Shown here piece after piece: positions 46,832-58,716 of a DNA stretch of 64,000 nucleotides (its first letter is position 1; every line of letters starts with the position of its first letter). Origin of the DNA: Larsenimonas rhizosphaerae (GTDB lineage Bacteria > Pseudomonadota > Gammaproteobacteria > Pseudomonadales > Halomonadaceae); the NCBI RefSeq assembly GCF_023700005.1, contig NZ_JAMLJK010000004.1, forward strand, positions 1 through 64,000, read 5' to 3'. A model generated the notes under the pieces. That model did not search any database and had not been told where the DNA came from. It worked only from the letters and a program-made list of their open reading frames with translations. A program made the translations under genes and the position numbers.

Positions 46832-47815
46832 ATGGCGGCTCTCGGCGAGTTTGACCTGATCAAGCGCTGTTTCGTGCGAGCCCTGGGTTCGCGTGATGCA
46901 GACGGCTACGCCCGCCACGAGCAGGATGCTGCCGGCGTGGTGCTTGGTCCCGGTGATGATGGTGCCGTGCTGGCACCGCGTCCGGACCATCAGCTGGTGG
47001 TCAGCGCGGATACCTCCAATGTGGGTGTGCACTTCCCGGCCGACGCGCCAGCGGACGCCATCGGGCATCGTGCCCTTGCCGTCAATCTGAGCGACCTTGC
47101 CGCCATGGGGGCGGTGCCACGCTGGTATACACTTGCCCTGACGCTACCCGATGCCGACGCCGAGTGGCTGGATGACTTTGCCTCCGGGTTGCATCGGCTG
47201 GCTGACCGGCACGGCATTACGCTGGTAGGCGGCGATGTGACGCGTGGGCCCCTGTCGATCAGTATTACCGTGATGGGTGAAGTACCTGCCGGTGAACTCA
47301 TCAGTCGCCATGGTGCTCGTCCTGGAGATGTGCTGGCTGTCACCGGCCCGATTGGCGGGGCGCATGGCGGGCTTGAACTATGGCAGCAGGGGCAACGCGA
47401 CATGGGCCACCCTCTGATTGCGGCGTATCTTCTGCCGGAGCCTCGCGTGGCCGCCGGACAATGCCTGCGAGGCCTGGTGTCGGCCGGGCTCGATATTTCC
47501 GACGGCCTGTGGGCTGATCTGGGGCATCTGTGTCTGGCCAGTGGTGTGGGGGCGCAGTTGATGCCTTCCGTACCTGTCGCCCCCGATCTGGCAACGGCTA
47601 CCGAGTCCGCCCGAGATGCTGCCGTCTGGCATGGTGGTGATGATTACGAACTGTTGCTGGCTATTGCGCCGGGGCAGTGGGATGTAGCCAACGAGGCAAT
47701 GTCATCGATTGGCGGCAAGCTTTATCCCATCGGGGAGTGCACGTCCACTGCCGGGATTCATGGCGGGCCGTCATCTGCCGGTGGCTGGCAGCACTTCGCA
47801 GGAGACGCCTCATGA
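46832..47815 (+). CDS. thiL: Thiamine-monophosphate kinase
   Basis: Phosphorylates thiamine phosphate to thiamine diphosphate. About 327 residues: GEFDLIKRCF start, GPGDDGAVL metal site, VSADTSNVGVHFP, GHRALAVNLSDLAAMGA and GGDVTRGPLSISITVMG. The usual ADTLVEGVHF reads ADTSNVGVHFP. ATG 46832 matches the family N-terminus; the frame is open 42 bases further up. Overlaps pgpA by ATGA. Confidence 0.94.
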   Translation: MAALGEFDLIKRCFVRALGSRDADGYARHEQDAAGVVLGPGDDGAVLAPRPDHQLVVSADTSNVGVHFPADAPADAIGHRALAVNLSDLAAMGAVPRWYTLALTLPDADAEWLDDFASGLHRLADRHGITLVGGDVTRGPLSISITVMGEVPAGELISRHGARPGDVLAVTGPIGGAHGGLELWQQGQRDMGHPLIAAYLLPEPRVAAGQCLRGLVSAGLDISDGLWADLGHLCLASGVGAQLMPSVPVAPDLATATESARDAAVWHGGDDYELLLAIAPGQWDVANEAMSSIGGKLYPIGECTSTAGIHGGPSSAGGWQHFAGDAS

Positions 47816-48285
47816 CGCCTGTACCAAAAAGTATCTGGCGCAATCCGATTCATTTCCTGGCCTTCGGGCTGGGCAGTGGTGCGGCCCCGTTCGCCCCCGG
47901 CACCTTCGGAACCCTTGCCGCGATTCCCTTTTACTGGATGTTGAGCTTTCTATCACTGCCGACCTACCTGCTGGTGGTGCTGGTGGCGATGATTGTGGGC
48001 ATTTATCTGTGTGGACGAACCTCCCGGGACCTGGGGGTGCATGACCATTCAGGCATCGTATGGGACGAGTTTGTCGGGTACTGGCTGACCATGGCGGCCG
48101 TGCCATTTTCATGGCAGGCCGCCCTGTGGGGATTTGCCATTTTTCGTGTGTTTGACGTGATCAAGCCCTGGCCCATTCGGACGGTAGACCGCCGGGTGGC
48201 TGGTGGCTTTGGCATCATGTTCGATGATGTGCTGGCAGGCGTGTACGCCTGGAGCACCATGCATTTGTGGTTCTGGCTTCACTAG
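47812..48285 (+). CDS. pgpA: Phosphatidylglycerophosphatase A
   Basis: 157 residues, four membrane helices. Removes the phosphate of phosphatidylglycerophosphate for PG synthesis. LGSGAAPFAPGTFGTLAAIP and WDEFVGYWLTM hold the conserved residues; DVIKPWPIRTVDR is also typical. The start overlaps the thiL stop. Confidence 0.95.
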   Translation: MTPVPKSIWRNPIHFLAFGLGSGAAPFAPGTFGTLAAIPFYWMLSFLSLPTYLLVVLVAMIVGIYLCGRTSRDLGVHDHSGIVWDEFVGYWLTMAAVPFSWQAALWGFAIFRVFDVIKPWPIRTVDRRVAGGFGIMFDDVLAGVYAWSTMHLWFWLH

Positions 48286-48312
48286 CCGGTGCTGTCTGTC
48301 TCTGGAGGGGAA

Positions 48313-49575
48313 ATGAAAAAAGCGGTCGTTTATGGACTGGGTGGCGTCATTATCGTGGGTGCAGCCCTGTGGGTCGGTGGGCATGCCTACAGTGCACACC
48401 GGTTTGACCAGGAGTTGACGCGCCAGGTAGAACAGATCAATGCCGCCGACAACGGGATGACAATGGACGTGGCTGATCGGCATGATGGCTGGTTTACCTC
48501 GACCGGGGTGTTGAATGTCCGTTATCAACCCGATGCCCAGGCCACTCCCCTGAACCTGCAGGCGCCCTGGACGGCTCATCACGGCCTGCTTTCTACCGGG
48601 CTTGACGGCACCCTTGATGCGCGTACCGGCGCTGATGCGCCCTGGGTACTGGCGGATATTCTGGCGGATGGCAAAAAGGCGCATTTCGATGCCACGCTCA
48701 AGCATTTTGATCAGAGCGGCAGGGCCGAACTTGAGATGCCGGACATGAAGGCCGATACCGGGCTTCAGATGATGAACATCAACGGGTTGACGATCAGAGC
48801 GGATTACACCGACGCCTCTGTCAACGCCACGGCGGATCTGGCAGGGCTTGAGTATCGTGATGCACAGGGGGCCATGACGGCCGGCGCGTCACGTTTCGTG
48901 ATGGATCAGAAGGGGCCGAGGGATAACCCGGATCACCAGAAATATCACATGACCTCGGACGGGCTTACCCTGTCGGCCAGTCAGTTGATGCCGGTCACGA
49001 TCGGTGCACTGGAGTTTTCCGGGGAAGCAGTCAGGGATAATGACCAGTGGAATCAGCATTCCAGTGGCAGCCTGAAGGGCATTGAAGCCTCGGGACAGGC
49101 GCTGGGTGATATCGCCTTTGAAAGCACGCTTGATGGGCTGGACGCCACGGCATGGCAGGCCATTGCGGCCATTGGCAATGAACATCCGGAGTGGTTCGAG
49201 GATACGGATGCCATCACGTCGCAGCGTACGTTGACGGCGATATCTCCGCATGTACTCAAGCTGCTGGCACCGTCACCGGTGTTTACCCTCAAGACCCTCT
49301 CCCTTGAAAGCCCGATGGTCAAGGAGCCGGTAGACATGACTGGCCGCCTGACGTTTGACGGACAGGGCATCGACACCATGCCGGCCGATGCGCTGACTAC
49401 TCCTCAGGGACAGGACGCGTTGATCAATCGGCTGAATGGCACCTTTACTCTGAATCATGCTCCGCCACTGGTAGCGCTGTTTGCAGGGTTATCACCTGAT
49501 CAGCAGACGCTGGTCTTCCGGATTGATCAGGGGATTGTGACAGTCAATGACCAGAGACTGATGCGTTTGAACTAG
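48313..49575 (+). CDS. YdgA family (DUF945) protein
   Basis: 420 residues. N-terminal membrane anchor KKAVVYGLGGVIIVGAALWV followed by a long periplasmic domain. The internal pattern of GLT/GLDATAW-like strands and the segment DRHDGWFTSTGVLNVRY match YdgA-like proteins of unknown function in gammaproteobacteria. GGAGGGGAA before ATG 48313 fixes the start; the frame is open 24 bases further up. Periplasmic, inner-membrane attached. A terminator follows. Confidence 0.82.
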   Translation: MKKAVVYGLGGVIIVGAALWVGGHAYSAHRFDQELTRQVEQINAADNGMTMDVADRHDGWFTSTGVLNVRYQPDAQATPLNLQAPWTAHHGLLSTGLDGTLDARTGADAPWVLADILADGKKAHFDATLKHFDQSGRAELEMPDMKADTGLQMMNINGLTIRADYTDASVNATADLAGLEYRDAQGAMTAGASRFVMDQKGPRDNPDHQKYHMTSDGLTLSASQLMPVTIGALEFSGEAVRDNDQWNQHSSGSLKGIEASGQALGDIAFESTLDGLDATAWQAIAAIGNEHPEWFEDTDAITSQRTLTAISPHVLKLLAPSPVFTLKTLSLESPMVKEPVDMTGRLTFDGQGIDTMPADALTTPQGQDALINRLNGTFTLNHAPPLVALFAGLSPDQQTLVFRIDQGIVTVNDQRLMRLN

Positions 49576-49600
49576 TCTGTGAGATGGCAATGAGTTACTG

Positions 49601-49625
49601 CGCGCTCCTTTCGGGGCGCGTTTTT
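49601..49625 (+). terminator. Rho-independent terminator after the YdgA-like gene
   Basis: CGCGCTCC/GGGGCGCG stem, including one G-T pair, with TTTC loop and five T residues after. Confidence 0.8.
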
Positions 49626-49712
49626 GTATCCGAGTGCTTGATTGCACACTGTATCGCCCATATTGCTGATCTCATCGAGACATGACATGTCTCCACCAGA
49701 CCAGGGAAGAAC

Positions 49713-52121
49713 ATGACGGATCAACACGACGAGTTTGAAGTACTGATCGACGATGACGGGATGGATACGGCGTCTCCCGGCCAGGGCATGGTGCCAAGCC
49801 AGGAATCGCTTCCCGAGCGTCTTTATTTGCTGCCACTGCATAATCGCCCCTTTTTCCCCGCCCAGGTGCAGCCACTTCTGGTCAACATGGCACGCTGGGG
49901 TGAGACCATGCAGGCCGTTGCCAAAACGTCACACCACATGGTGGGTGTGGCTTTTGTGGGTGACGGGCAGTCTGACGATCTCAGCGATGATGATTTTCCG
50001 ACCGTCGGCACGGCGGTGAAGGTTCATCAGGCCAAGCAGTCCAATGAGCAGATTCAGTTCATTGCCCGCGGGTTGCGCCGATTCCGGATTGTGCGCTGGC
50101 TGTCTCGGACGCCCCCGTATCTGGTTGAAGTGCAGTATCCCAGGGAAGCTCTCGACAAGCACAGTGACGAGACGCGTGCCTATGCGATGTCGATCATCAA
50201 TGGCATCAAGGAACTGCTGCCGATCAATCCGCTCTATGGGGAAGAGCTCAAGAATTACCTGCACCATTTCAGTCCCAACGAGCCGGGCCCACTGACGGAT
50301 TTTGCGGCTGCCATCACCTCTGCAGAAGGCCACGAGCTGCAGGGCGTGCTGGAAACCCTGCCGGTGCTTGAGCGCATGCAGGTGGTGCTTCCGTTGCTGC
50401 GCAAGGAAATCGATGTTGCCAAGCTTCAGGGTGAAATCTCCGAGCAGGTCAATTCCAGGATGCAGGAGCATCAGCGCCAGTTCTTCCTGCGTGAGCAGCT
50501 CAAGGTCATTCAGAAGGAACTCGGCATTTCAAAGGATGACCGCGACAACGATGTCGATACGTTCCGGGAGCGAATGGAGGGCCTGGTTGTCCCGCCGAAA
50601 GTACTGACGCGCATCGAGGAGGAGCTCGACAAGCTGGGAATGCTTGAAACCGGCTCCCCGGAATACGGCACCACCCGGAACTACCTGGACTGGCTGACTT
50701 CGTTGCCCTGGGGCGTCTTCTCAAGGGATCAGCTGGACCTGCCTCATGCCCGCAGTGTGCTCAATCGAGATCATGATGGGCTGGATGATGTAAAGGAACG
50801 CATCATCGAGTTTCTGGCCGAGGGCACCTTCAAGGGGGATGTCGGGGGCTCGATTCTGCTGCTGGTGGGCCCACCAGGGGTCGGCAAGACCTCGATAGGC
50901 CGGTCCATTGCCGAGGCGCTGGATCGGAAGTTCTATCGCTTCTCGGTCGGTGGCATGCGGGATGAAGCTGAAATCAAGGGGCATCGACGCACTTACATCG
51001 GTGCAATGCCTGGCAAGCTGGTGCAGGCACTGAAGGAAATCGAGGTACAAAACCCGGTCATCATGCTTGATGAGATCGACAAGCTGGGGCAGTCCTTCCA
51101 GGGCGATCCGGCGTCGGCCCTGCTTGAGGTTCTGGACCCGGAGCAGAATTCGGATTTCCTGGATCACTATCTGGATGTGCGTCTCGACTTGTCGAAGGTG
51201 CTGTTCATCTGCACGGCTAATCAGCTGGATACCATCCCCGGGCCATTGCTGGACCGAATGGAGCAGATTCGACTCTCCGGTTACATTGCCGAGGAAAAAT
51301 ACGGCATTGCCCGTCACTTTCTCTGGCCGCGTCTTCTGAGTCGCAATAACATCCCCAAAAAGCGCATCAACCTGACCAATGCCGCGCTCAAGCAGGTCAT
51401 CGAAGGCTATGCCCGTGAATCAGGTGTGCGCCAGCTCGAGAAGCAGCTTCACCGCATTGTGCGCAAGGCTGCCGTGCGGTTACTGGAAAGCGAGGAGGAG
51501 ACCGTCAAGGTGTCGGTCAATAACCTCGAGGAGTTCCTGGGAGCACCCATTTTTCGTAAGGAGAAGGTACTGCGTGGTGAAGGCGTAGTCACCGGTCTTG
51601 CCTGGACATCCATGGGCGGAGCTACGCTGCCCATCGAGGCCAGCTGTGTACACAGCCTGTCACGGGGGCTGAAGCTGACCGGCAAGCTGGGCGAGGTAAT
51701 GCAGGAATCTGCCAATCTGGCTTACAGTTTTGCCGTTGCGCATCTGGAAGAATATGGTGCGCCAAAGGGCTTTTTCGACGAGGCCTTTGTACACATGCAT
51801 GTGCCGGAAGGTGCCACGCCCAAGGATGGCCCTTCGGCGGGCGTCACCATGACCACGGCGCTACTCTCTCTGGCACTGGAACGTCAGATTGATCGTCCTC
51901 TGGCCATGACCGGTGAGATCACGCTGACGGGACAGGTATTACCAGTCGGTGGGATTCGCGAAAAGGTCATTGCTGCACGCCGCAGTGATATCCCCGAGCT
52001 GATTCTTCCTCAGGCCAACAAGCGGGATTATGACGAACTGCCCGAGTATCTGAAGCAGGGCATGACCGTGCATTTTGCGACCAGATACAGTGATGTATCG
52101 CGAATTGTCTTCGGGCAATAG
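49713..52121 (+). CDS. lon: ATP-dependent protease La (Lon)
   Basis: 802 residues. N-terminal substrate domain (to about 310) with [22 protein letters not shown]+ domain with Walker [10 protein letters not shown] near 388 and Walker B MLDEIDK, and the C-terminal protease with the Ser-Lys dyad: Ser in [11 protein letters not shown] and Lys in [12 protein letters not shown]. An acidic stretch of about 25 residues precedes the domain. It stands alone between terminators, without clpX or clpP beside it, and so may be a second lon copy of the organism. Confidence 0.95.
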   Translation: MTDQHDEFEVLIDDDGMDTASPGQGMVPSQESLPERLYLLPLHNRPFFPAQVQPLLVNMARWGETMQAVAKTSHHMVGVAFVGDGQSDDLSDDDFPTVGTAVKVHQAKQSNEQIQFIARGLRRFRIVRWLSRTPPYLVEVQYPREALDKHSDETRAYAMSIINGIKELLPINPLYGEELKNYLHHFSPNEPGPLTDFAAAITSAEGHELQGVLETLPVLERMQVVLPLLRKEIDVAKLQGEISEQVNSRMQEHQRQFFLREQLKVIQKELGISKDDRDNDVDTFRERMEGLVVPPKVLTRIEEELDKLGMLETGSPEYGTTRNYLDWLTSLPWGVFSRDQLDLPHARSVLNRDHDGLDDVKERIIEFLAEGTFKGDVGGSILLLVGPPGVGKTSIGRSIAEALDRKFYRFSVGGMRDEAEIKGHRRTYIGAMPGKLVQALKEIEVQNPVIMLDEIDKLGQSFQGDPASALLEVLDPEQNSDFLDHYLDVRLDLSKVLFICTANQLDTIPGPLLDRMEQIRLSGYIAEEKYGIARHFLWPRLLSRNNIPKKRINLTNAALKQVIEGYARESGVRQLEKQLHRIVRKAAVRLLESEEETVKVSVNNLEEFLGAPIFRKEKVLRGEGVVTGLAWTSMGGATLPIEASCVHSLSRGLKLTGKLGEVMQESANLAYSFAVAHLEEYGAPKGFFDEAFVHMHVPEGATPKDGPSAGVTMTTALLSLALERQIDRPLAMTGEITLTGQVLPVGGIREKVIAARRSDIPELILPQANKRDYDELPEYLKQGMTVHFATRYSDVSRIVFGQ

Positions 52122-52137
52122 CCGGCAGTAATCATTC

Positions 52138-52169
52138 AAAAGGCCACCCGACAGGGTGGCCTTTTTTTC
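52138..52169. terminator. Terminator between lon and the SDR gene
   Basis: AAAAGGCCACCC/GGGTGGCCTTTT stem with GACA loop plus extra T residues; works for lon and, on the other strand, for the SDR gene. Confidence 0.9.
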
Positions 52170-52186
52170 ATGGATAAGCCGACTTC

Positions 52187-52960
<774 letters not shown>

Positions 52961-53133
52961 TTATCAGTGAATACACACAGGTGAGCATAACCGCTTTCTG
53001 CCGGCTCTGCGTGCTCCTGGTCTGGTCAAGGGCGCGCGCCCCGTGACAAAATGATTTTGCTGAGACACATGGCAACCCTGTTGCCCGTCATGACGCTGAT
53101 AATGCGCAGACGAATAAACAAGATGAGGACATC

Positions 53134-54993
53134 ATGCCCGAATATCGCTCTAGAACGACAACCCAGGGTCGTAACATGGCTGGTGCCCGCGCGCTCTGGC
53201 GTGCGACCGGCATGAAGGATGACGACTTTCAGAAACCGATTATTGCCGTAGCAAACTCCTTCACCCAGTTTGTGCCCGGCCATGTTCACCTGAAGGACAT
53301 GGGGCAGCTGGTGGCACGTGAAATCGAGAAGGCCGGTGGCGTGGCGAAGGAATTCAATACCATCGCGGTGGATGACGGCATCGCCATGGGCCACGACGGC
53401 ATGCTTTACTCGCTGCCGAGTCGCGACATCATTGCCGACAGCGTGGAGTACATGGTGAACGCCCATTGCGCTGATGCATTGGTCTGTATTTCCAACTGCG
53501 ACAAGATTACCCCGGGGATGCTGATGGCGGCCATGCGGCTGAACGTGCCGGTCATCTTCGTATCTGGCGGGCCGATGGAAGCAGGCAAGACCAAACTGCT
53601 GAATCATGGTCTGGATCTGGTTGATGCCATGGTCATGGCGGCCGACGATAGCGTGGACGACGAGACGCTCAACGAAGTCGAACGCAGTGCGTGCCCGACC
53701 TGCGGAAGCTGTTCCGGCATGTTCACTGCCAACTCGATGAACTGTCTGACGGAAGCCCTGGGTCTGGCCCTTCCCGGTAACGGTACCACCCTTGCTACGC
53801 ACAGTGATCGGCGGCGGCTGTTTGAAACGGCAGGTCACCGTATCGTTGACCTGGCCAAGCGCTATTATGAAGGCAATGAGGCGCACCTTCTGCCGCGGGC
53901 CATCGGCTCGAAGGCAGCCTTCAGAAATGCCATGACGCTGGATATTGCCATGGGGGGATCCACCAACACGATCCTTCACCTGCTGGCTGCGGCTCAGGAA
54001 GCCGAGATCGATTTCACAATGGCCGATATTGACCGGCTTTCACGTGAAGTACCCCAGCTTTGCAAGCTGGCGCCCAATACGCAGAAGTATCACATGGAAG
54101 ACTGTCACCGTGCCGGTGGCATCATGGCCATTCTGGGTGAGCTTGATCGGGCCGGTGTTCTCGATACGTCGGTGCCTACCGTATATGGCGATACGCTGAA
54201 GGCCGCTCTGGATGAGTGGGATATCATGCGTAATCCTACACCGGAAGTAGTGGACTTCTTCAAGGCCGGGCCGGGGGGCGTACGCACTCAGGAAGCATTT
54301 TCACAGTCATCCCGTTGGCCGTCACTGGACGGTGATCGTACCAACGGGTGTATTCGCAACCTTGACAATGCCTTCTCCCGTGAAGGTGGTCTGGCCGTGC
54401 TGTACGGCAATATCGCCGAGAGTGGCTGCGTGGTCAAAACCGCTGGCGTTGATGACTCCATTCTGGTGTTCGAAGGCCCGGCACATGTGGTCGAGTCTCA
54501 GGATCAGGCTGTCGAGCACATTCTTGATGACAAGGTGAAGGAAGGCGAAATTGTCGTAATCCGGTATGAGGGGCCTCGTGGCGGCCCTGGCATGCAGGAA
54601 ATGCTGTATCCGACCTCCTACCTGAAGTCGAAAGGAATGGGCAAGTCATGTGCGTTGCTGACCGATGGACGTTTCTCCGGCGGCACCTCCGGCCTGTCGA
54701 TCGGTCACGTTTCTCCTGAGGCGGCTGCCGGTGGCGCAATCGGTCTGGTTGAGCAGGGCGATATGATCAGGATCGATATCCCCAATCGCACCATCAATGT
54801 CGATCTTTCCATGGAAGAGCTGGCGCACCGTCGTCAGGCGATGAATGATCGCGGCGAAGATGCCTGGAAACCTGGTATCACCAGGGATCGACATGTGTCG
54901 GCTGCTCTCAAGGCCTACTCACTGCTGGCTACCTCAGCAGATCGTGGCGCGGTGCGTGATATTACCAAGCTGGAACAGTTGTTGAGCCAGTAA
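53134..54993 (+). CDS. ilvD: Dihydroxy-acid dehydratase
   Basis: Iron-sulfur dehydratase of branched-chain amino acid synthesis, 619 residues. [12 protein letters not shown] and [19 protein letters not shown] contain the cluster cysteines, and [20 protein letters not shown] the C-terminal active-site loop. Stand-alone, with its own terminator. Three Fe-S cysteines are visible, at the positions of the [2Fe-2S] or [4Fe-4S] class. Confidence 0.97.
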   Translation: MPEYRSRTTTQGRNMAGARALWRATGMKDDDFQKPIIAVANSFTQFVPGHVHLKDMGQLVAREIEKAGGVAKEFNTIAVDDGIAMGHDGMLYSLPSRDIIADSVEYMVNAHCADALVCISNCDKITPGMLMAAMRLNVPVIFVSGGPMEAGKTKLLNHGLDLVDAMVMAADDSVDDETLNEVERSACPTCGSCSGMFTANSMNCLTEALGLALPGNGTTLATHSDRRRLFETAGHRIVDLAKRYYEGNEAHLLPRAIGSKAAFRNAMTLDIAMGGSTNTILHLLAAAQEAEIDFTMADIDRLSREVPQLCKLAPNTQKYHMEDCHRAGGIMAILGELDRAGVLDTSVPTVYGDTLKAALDEWDIMRNPTPEVVDFFKAGPGGVRTQEAFSQSSRWPSLDGDRTNGCIRNLDNAFSREGGLAVLYGNIAESGCVVKTAGVDDSILVFEGPAHVVESQDQAVEHILDDKVKEGEIVVIRYEGPRGGPGMQEMLYPTSYLKSKGMGKSCALLTDGRFSGGTSGLSIGHVSPEAAAGGAIGLVEQGDMIRIDIPNRTINVDLSMEELAHRRQAMNDRGEDAWKPGITRDRHVSAALKAYSLLATSADRGAVRDITKLEQLLSQ

Positions 54994-55006
54994 CACCGTT
55001 CCCCAT

Positions 55007-55036
55007 AAAAAGGCTCGCCACCGGCGAGCCTTTTTT
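55007..55036 (+). terminator. Rho-independent terminator after ilvD
   Basis: AGGCTCGCC/GGCGAGCCT stem with ACC loop, A-tract before and T-tract after. Confidence 0.9.
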
Positions 55037-55511
55037 ATCTTTACGGCACATGATCATGACGCAGATCAGTACCATGCTCATTCTGTAAGGGCTCTCGAGA
55101 CTACGGTACCGAGAAGAGGGCGGGCACTCATATGCGCTGCGGAGTAACCATGTGCTAACCCACCTGATCCAGACGGCTTCAAAATGTGGCCACTGTTTGA
55201 AATGACACTTAACAAATTGTCTTGCAGTCGGTTAAAAAGGTGCAAACAACGTCACTGCGCGATATAACTTGGTGATACTGTGTCAATGAAATCTTGTACA
55301 GAACTTTGACTTTTGGTCTGGCTTTGTCTAGGTTTACAGTCATAGAGTTGATGCACTCCCTGCCGACAGGATGTTGGCAAAGGACCATGTAAGGTCGAGC
55401 TGATTCAAGGGGTCGTTCAGGATGAACACTGCTTCTATCTGCCACGACACCAAGCAGCATCAAGCACCCTGAACGGGGGATAACCTCCCGTGGAAGCTTA
55501 AGGATGGAACC
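55037..55511. other. Intergenic region upstream of the secreted repeat protein
   Basis: About 475 bases without a convincing gene. A possible promoter for the next gene is TTGACT (55306-55311), a 17-base spacer and TAGGTT (55329-55334), which would leave a leader of about 170 bases. The leader ends in GGGGGATAACCTCCC and AAGGATGGAACC before the ATG at 55512. No known riboswitch was recognised. Confidence 0.4.
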
Positions 55512-55889
55512 ATGAACAAGCTGATAGCTACTGCCTTCTGCGCAGCACTTACACTACCGACATTCGCCATGGCCGCTCAGACCGGCGCGAATGACGTAAG
55601 CCCGACCGGCGATGGTCAGGAATACATGGGCAGCCAAGCCACCGATACTGCTACTGATGGCAAGACCACCCCCAGCACTATTGGTGACAATACCGGCAAC
55701 ATGGATACTGGTCGTCAGGGTCATTCTGCTCAGATGCAGCATGAAGGCTCCGATGCCAATCCGGATCACGCTGCGCAGCAACCGGTAACGAATACAGGTC
55801 GTCAGGGTGCTTCTGCCGAGATGGAAGCAACACCGACCTACGGTAATGATGATCCGACCAAAACCGGTGAGTCTCCGTCAGCACAGTAA
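55512..55889 (+). CDS. Secreted low-complexity small protein with TGRQG repeats
   Basis: 125 residues. A signal peptide MNKLIATAFCAALTLPTFAMA with probable cleavage after AMA is followed by an acidic, Gly/Thr/Asp/Gln-rich mature part. Two copies of a repeat are visible: DTGRQGHSAQMQ and NTGRQGASAEME. No Cys in the mature chain. The composition suggests a disordered periplasmic protein, perhaps for osmotic or desiccation stress. I do not recognise a family. Own terminator downstream. Confidence 0.75.
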   Translation: MNKLIATAFCAALTLPTFAMAAQTGANDVSPTGDGQEYMGSQATDTATDGKTTPSTIGDNTGNMDTGRQGHSAQMQHEGSDANPDHAAQQPVTNTGRQGASAEMEATPTYGNDDPTKTGESPSAQ

Positions 55890-55905
55890 TTTTAAATGTG
55901 TATAA

Positions 55906-55933
55906 AAAAAAGCCGGCTAAAGCCGGCTTTTTT
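55906..55933. terminator. Bidirectional terminator between the secreted protein gene and nudE
   Basis: AAAAAAGCCGGC/GCCGGCTTTTTT with TAAA loop, symmetrical for both strands. Confidence 0.92.
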
Positions 55934-55947
55934 GTGCTCAGGAAAGC

Positions 55948-56526
55948 CTACCACCATCGAGCATCGTTGTTTTCACGCGTTTTCAGATATTCCCGCGCCA
56001 TGAACAATGCCGCAATGGCACGGCCTTCATGCATGTCCTCTCTTGCCAGAAGCGCGCCAAGCTCATCCCACCGCCACCGCACGGTTTCCATCGGTTCGGG
56101 TTCATCGCCCGGCAGGGTTTCTTCGTACAAATCCTGAGCGATCACTACCTGTATACGGTAGGACATATAGTTGGGCGCCAGGGAAAGCTCGGTCAGTGGC
56201 TCAAGTATTCGTGCCCCATATCCGCATTCTTCCTTGAGTTCACGATTGGCGGCAGTGAGCACATCCTCACCGTTGTCAATGATGCCCTTGGGCAGGGTCA
56301 GCGTATAGTCTTCAATACCTGCAGCATATTCGCGGATCAACAGCACGTGCTCGTCATCCGGCATGGCCACTATCATGACCGCGCCGTTGCCTGTGCCTGA
56401 GGTACTCAGGCGTTCAAAGCAGCGCTGTTCGCCATTGCTGAACGTCAAATCCAGCGCCTCAATCCGGAAAAGGCGACTTTCTGCGACCGGGTAAACGGCG
56501 TCAACGCAGGGTTTTTTCTTCGGCAT
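55948..56526 (-). CDS. nudE: ADP compounds hydrolase NudE
   Basis: 192 residues. The Nudix box is complete in GIIDNGEDVLTAANRELKEE followed by CGYGA. It hydrolyses ADP-ribose, NADH and Ap(n)A type dinucleotides to AMP. The frame is open upstream to 56613, but AGGAGG lies seven bases before the ATG at 56526-56524, where homologs start. Divergent from yrfG, as in E. coli. Confidence 0.93.
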   Translation of the reverse strand: MPKKKPCVDAVYPVAESRLFRIEALDLTFSNGEQRCFERLSTSGTGNGAVMIVAMPDDEHVLLIREYAAGIEDYTLTLPKGIIDNGEDVLTAANRELKEECGYGARILEPLTELSLAPNYMSYRIQVVIAQDLYEETLPGDEPEPMETVRWRWDELGALLAREDMHEGRAIAALFMAREYLKTRENNDARWW

Positions 56527-56691
56527 GGCATTACCTCCTGGCTGTATCCTGTGCCCATGGTACTCAATACCGTAGTACCCGGCATTGAAAACCGGTGCAG
56601 GAAAATTCAGCATTCCGGATGAGCCGAATATGACTCTGGCGTCTCGAATGTCAACGCTTACAATGAAGGCTTATTGCCGGGGAGAACAAGC

Positions 56692-57348
56692 ATGATCGAC
56701 TGGTCGAGTGTCGATACGGTGCTGCTGGACATGGATGGCACGCTGCTGGATCTGCACTTTGACAGCCACTTCTGGCTGGAACACCTTCCGAAGCGTTATC
56801 GGGAATTACACAAGCTGGATGAAGCTGCCAGTGAGGCCATGCTGAGTCGAGTCATGGAGCAGTACGGCACACTTGACGGCTATAGCCTCGAGTACTGGTC
56901 TCGCGAACTGGATCTCGATATTGTCGCACTCAAGAAGGAGGTGGCTCATCTGATCGGCTTTCGACAGGATGCTCGCGACTTCCTGCTGTGGCTCAGGGAG
57001 CAGCATCCACGAGTTGTGCTGGCGACCAACGCGGACCGGCGTGGCCTGGCCCTCAAGCTGCCAATGACCGGACTGGATGAGCTGGTAGACGATATCGTAT
57101 CTTCCGAAGATATAGGCCATCCCAAGGAGGCCGCCGAATTCTGGTTGCTGCTTGAGGAGCGGCTGGGCTTCGACCCGACCAGAACCCTGTTGATTGATGA
57201 TAATGTCAGAGTGCTTGAAGCCGCACGCGAGCACGGTATTCGCCATCTACTGGGTATCCTGCAACCCAATAGTCAGTCTCCCCGAAAGGTATTTGCCGAG
57301 TTCGTGGCGCTCGACCGATTTGCAGAGACCATGGTGAAATTGCCCTGA
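56692..57348 (+). CDS. yrfG: GMP/IMP nucleotidase, HAD family (YrfG)
   Basis: 218 residues. LLDMDGTLLDLHFDSHFWLE holds the two catalytic aspartates, VVLATNAD motif II, and LLIDDNVRVLEAAREHGI motif IV. In E. coli YrfG (NudE neighbour) dephosphorylates GMP and IMP. GGGGAGAA precedes ATG 56692. First of yrfG-hslR-hslO. Confidence 0.92.
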   Translation: MIDWSSVDTVLLDMDGTLLDLHFDSHFWLEHLPKRYRELHKLDEAASEAMLSRVMEQYGTLDGYSLEYWSRELDLDIVALKKEVAHLIGFRQDARDFLLWLREQHPRVVLATNADRRGLALKLPMTGLDELVDDIVSSEDIGHPKEAAEFWLLLEERLGFDPTRTLLIDDNVRVLEAAREHGIRHLLGILQPNSQSPRKVFAEFVALDRFAETMVKLP

Positions 57349-57410
57349 CTTGTCATTGAGCAGATCAGCCCTCATATCCTGAGTCATGCACACGACATAC
57401 AGGAGTGCTC

Positions 57411-57806
57411 ATGAGCGACAATGACGTTCGACTGGACAAGTGGCTGTGCGCAGCGCGGTTTTTCAAGACCCGTGGGCTGGCCAAGAAGGCCATTGAAGGC
57501 GGCAAGGTGAATTACAACGGCGCGCGCGCCAAGACCAGTAAAATGGTGGAAAAGGGCGCACTGGTGAAGGTGCCGCAGGGATGGGACATCCTTGAAGTTG
57601 AGGTGTTGTCTCTTTCCGGCCAGCGCCGTGGTGCACCTGAGGCACGTTTGCTGTATCAGGAAACGCCTGACAGCGAGACCCGCCGTCTGAAGGAAGCCGA
57701 AAGCCGGCGCCTGGCCAATCAGGCAATGCAACCGCCCAAACATCGTCCCGACAAGCGGGAGCGGCGACACATTCAGCGTTTTCAGCGTCAGGATACCGAG
57801 ACCTGA
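57411..57806 (+). CDS. hslR: Heat shock protein Hsp15, S4 RNA-binding
   Basis: 131 residues. S4 domain [20 protein letters not shown], then [18 protein letters not shown]; a basic C-terminal tail ([12 protein letters not shown]). Binds stalled 50S subunits carrying nascent chains. AGGAG five bases before ATG 57411 sets the start; a GTG at 57405 also lies in frame. Confidence 0.94.
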   Translation: MSDNDVRLDKWLCAARFFKTRGLAKKAIEGGKVNYNGARAKTSKMVEKGALVKVPQGWDILEVEVLSLSGQRRGAPEARLLYQETPDSETRRLKEAESRRLANQAMQPPKHRPDKRERRHIQRFQRQDTET

Positions 57807-57807
57807 C

Positions 57808-58716
57808 ATGGCAGACGCGAAAGAGAAAATTATGGACCATATACAACGATTCATGTTTGACGACACCAATGTACGCGGCGAAGTGGCAACACTTGCCGAT
57901 ACCTTTGGCGAGGTCGTTGCTCGTCATGACTATCCCGCCGGCATTCGACGCCAGCTGGGTGAGTTGCTGGCGGCCGCTGCACTGTTGACTACTACCATCA
58001 AGCTTGATGGTGTATTGAGTCTGGAAGTGCGAGGCAAGGGTGCGGCCACTCTTCTGATGGCTGAATCCAACCCGGGGAACGAGGAGCGTGCCCAGTCATT
58101 GCGCGCGGTTGCACGGTTTGATGAGCATGCAGATATCGCATCGGATATCTCACTGGCCGATCTGATGGGTGAAGGGCATATCGTGATGACGCTCGACCCC
58201 AGGGACGGACAGCGTTACCAGGGCATCGTGGCGCTGGATTCCGACACGCTGGCGGGCTGTCTTGAGCATTATTTCTCCCAGTCAGAGCAGCTGCCGACGC
58301 GGCTGTGGCTGGCCGCTGGTGAGCATGCTGCCGGCGGGCTTCTGCTTCAAACCCTTCCGGATGATCAGTCCAGCAAGGACCCGGATGCATGGAATCGTTC
58401 GACCAAACTGGCCGAGACCGTCAAGAGCGATGAGCTGCTGTCGCTTGAGCCTACAGAGCTGTTGTATCGGCTTTACCACGAAGAACAGATTCGAGTCTTT
58501 GATCCTGCGCCCCTGTCGTTCGGGTGTACCTGTTCTCGGGAACGGTTTGCCGCGGCGCTGTTGAGTATGGGCGAAACCGAGCTGCGCGAAACCCTGGAAA
58601 CGCGCCAGGCCATTGATACGCAGTGCCATTTCTGTAATACGAGCTATCATTTCTCGGCGGCGGATATCGAGCATCTGATCGAAAATCCCGGCGCCCCATC
58701 GCCGACAGTGCACTGA
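57808..58716 (+). CDS. hslO: Redox-regulated chaperone Hsp33
   Basis: 302 residues. The C-terminal zinc centre is [10 protein letters not shown] (CxC) and CHFCNTSY (CxxC); oxidation of these cysteines activates the holdase. N-terminal [18 protein letters not shown] is typical; the first eight residues may be an extension, since a second ATG at 57832 (MDHIQRF) is nearer to the family start. One base separates it from hslR. Confidence 0.95.
   Translation: MADAKEKIMDHIQRFMFDDTNVRGEVATLADTFGEVVARHDYPAGIRRQLGELLAAAALLTTTIKLDGVLSLEVRGKGAATLLMAESNPGNEERAQSLRAVARFDEHADIASDISLADLMGEGHIVMTLDPRDGQRYQGIVALDSDTLAGCLEHYFSQSEQLPTRLWLAAGEHAAGGLLLQTLPDDQSSKDPDAWNRSTKLAETVKSDELLSLEPTELLYRLYHEEQIRVFDPAPLSFGCTCSRERFAAALLSMGETELRETLETRQAIDTQCHFCNTSYHFSAADIEHLIENPGAPSPTVH

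Noticed and set aside
55209-55463. 84-residue reverse-strand frame in the intergenic region
   Set aside because: No Shine-Dalgarno, no protein-like pattern, and overlap with the likely leader of the secreted protein gene.
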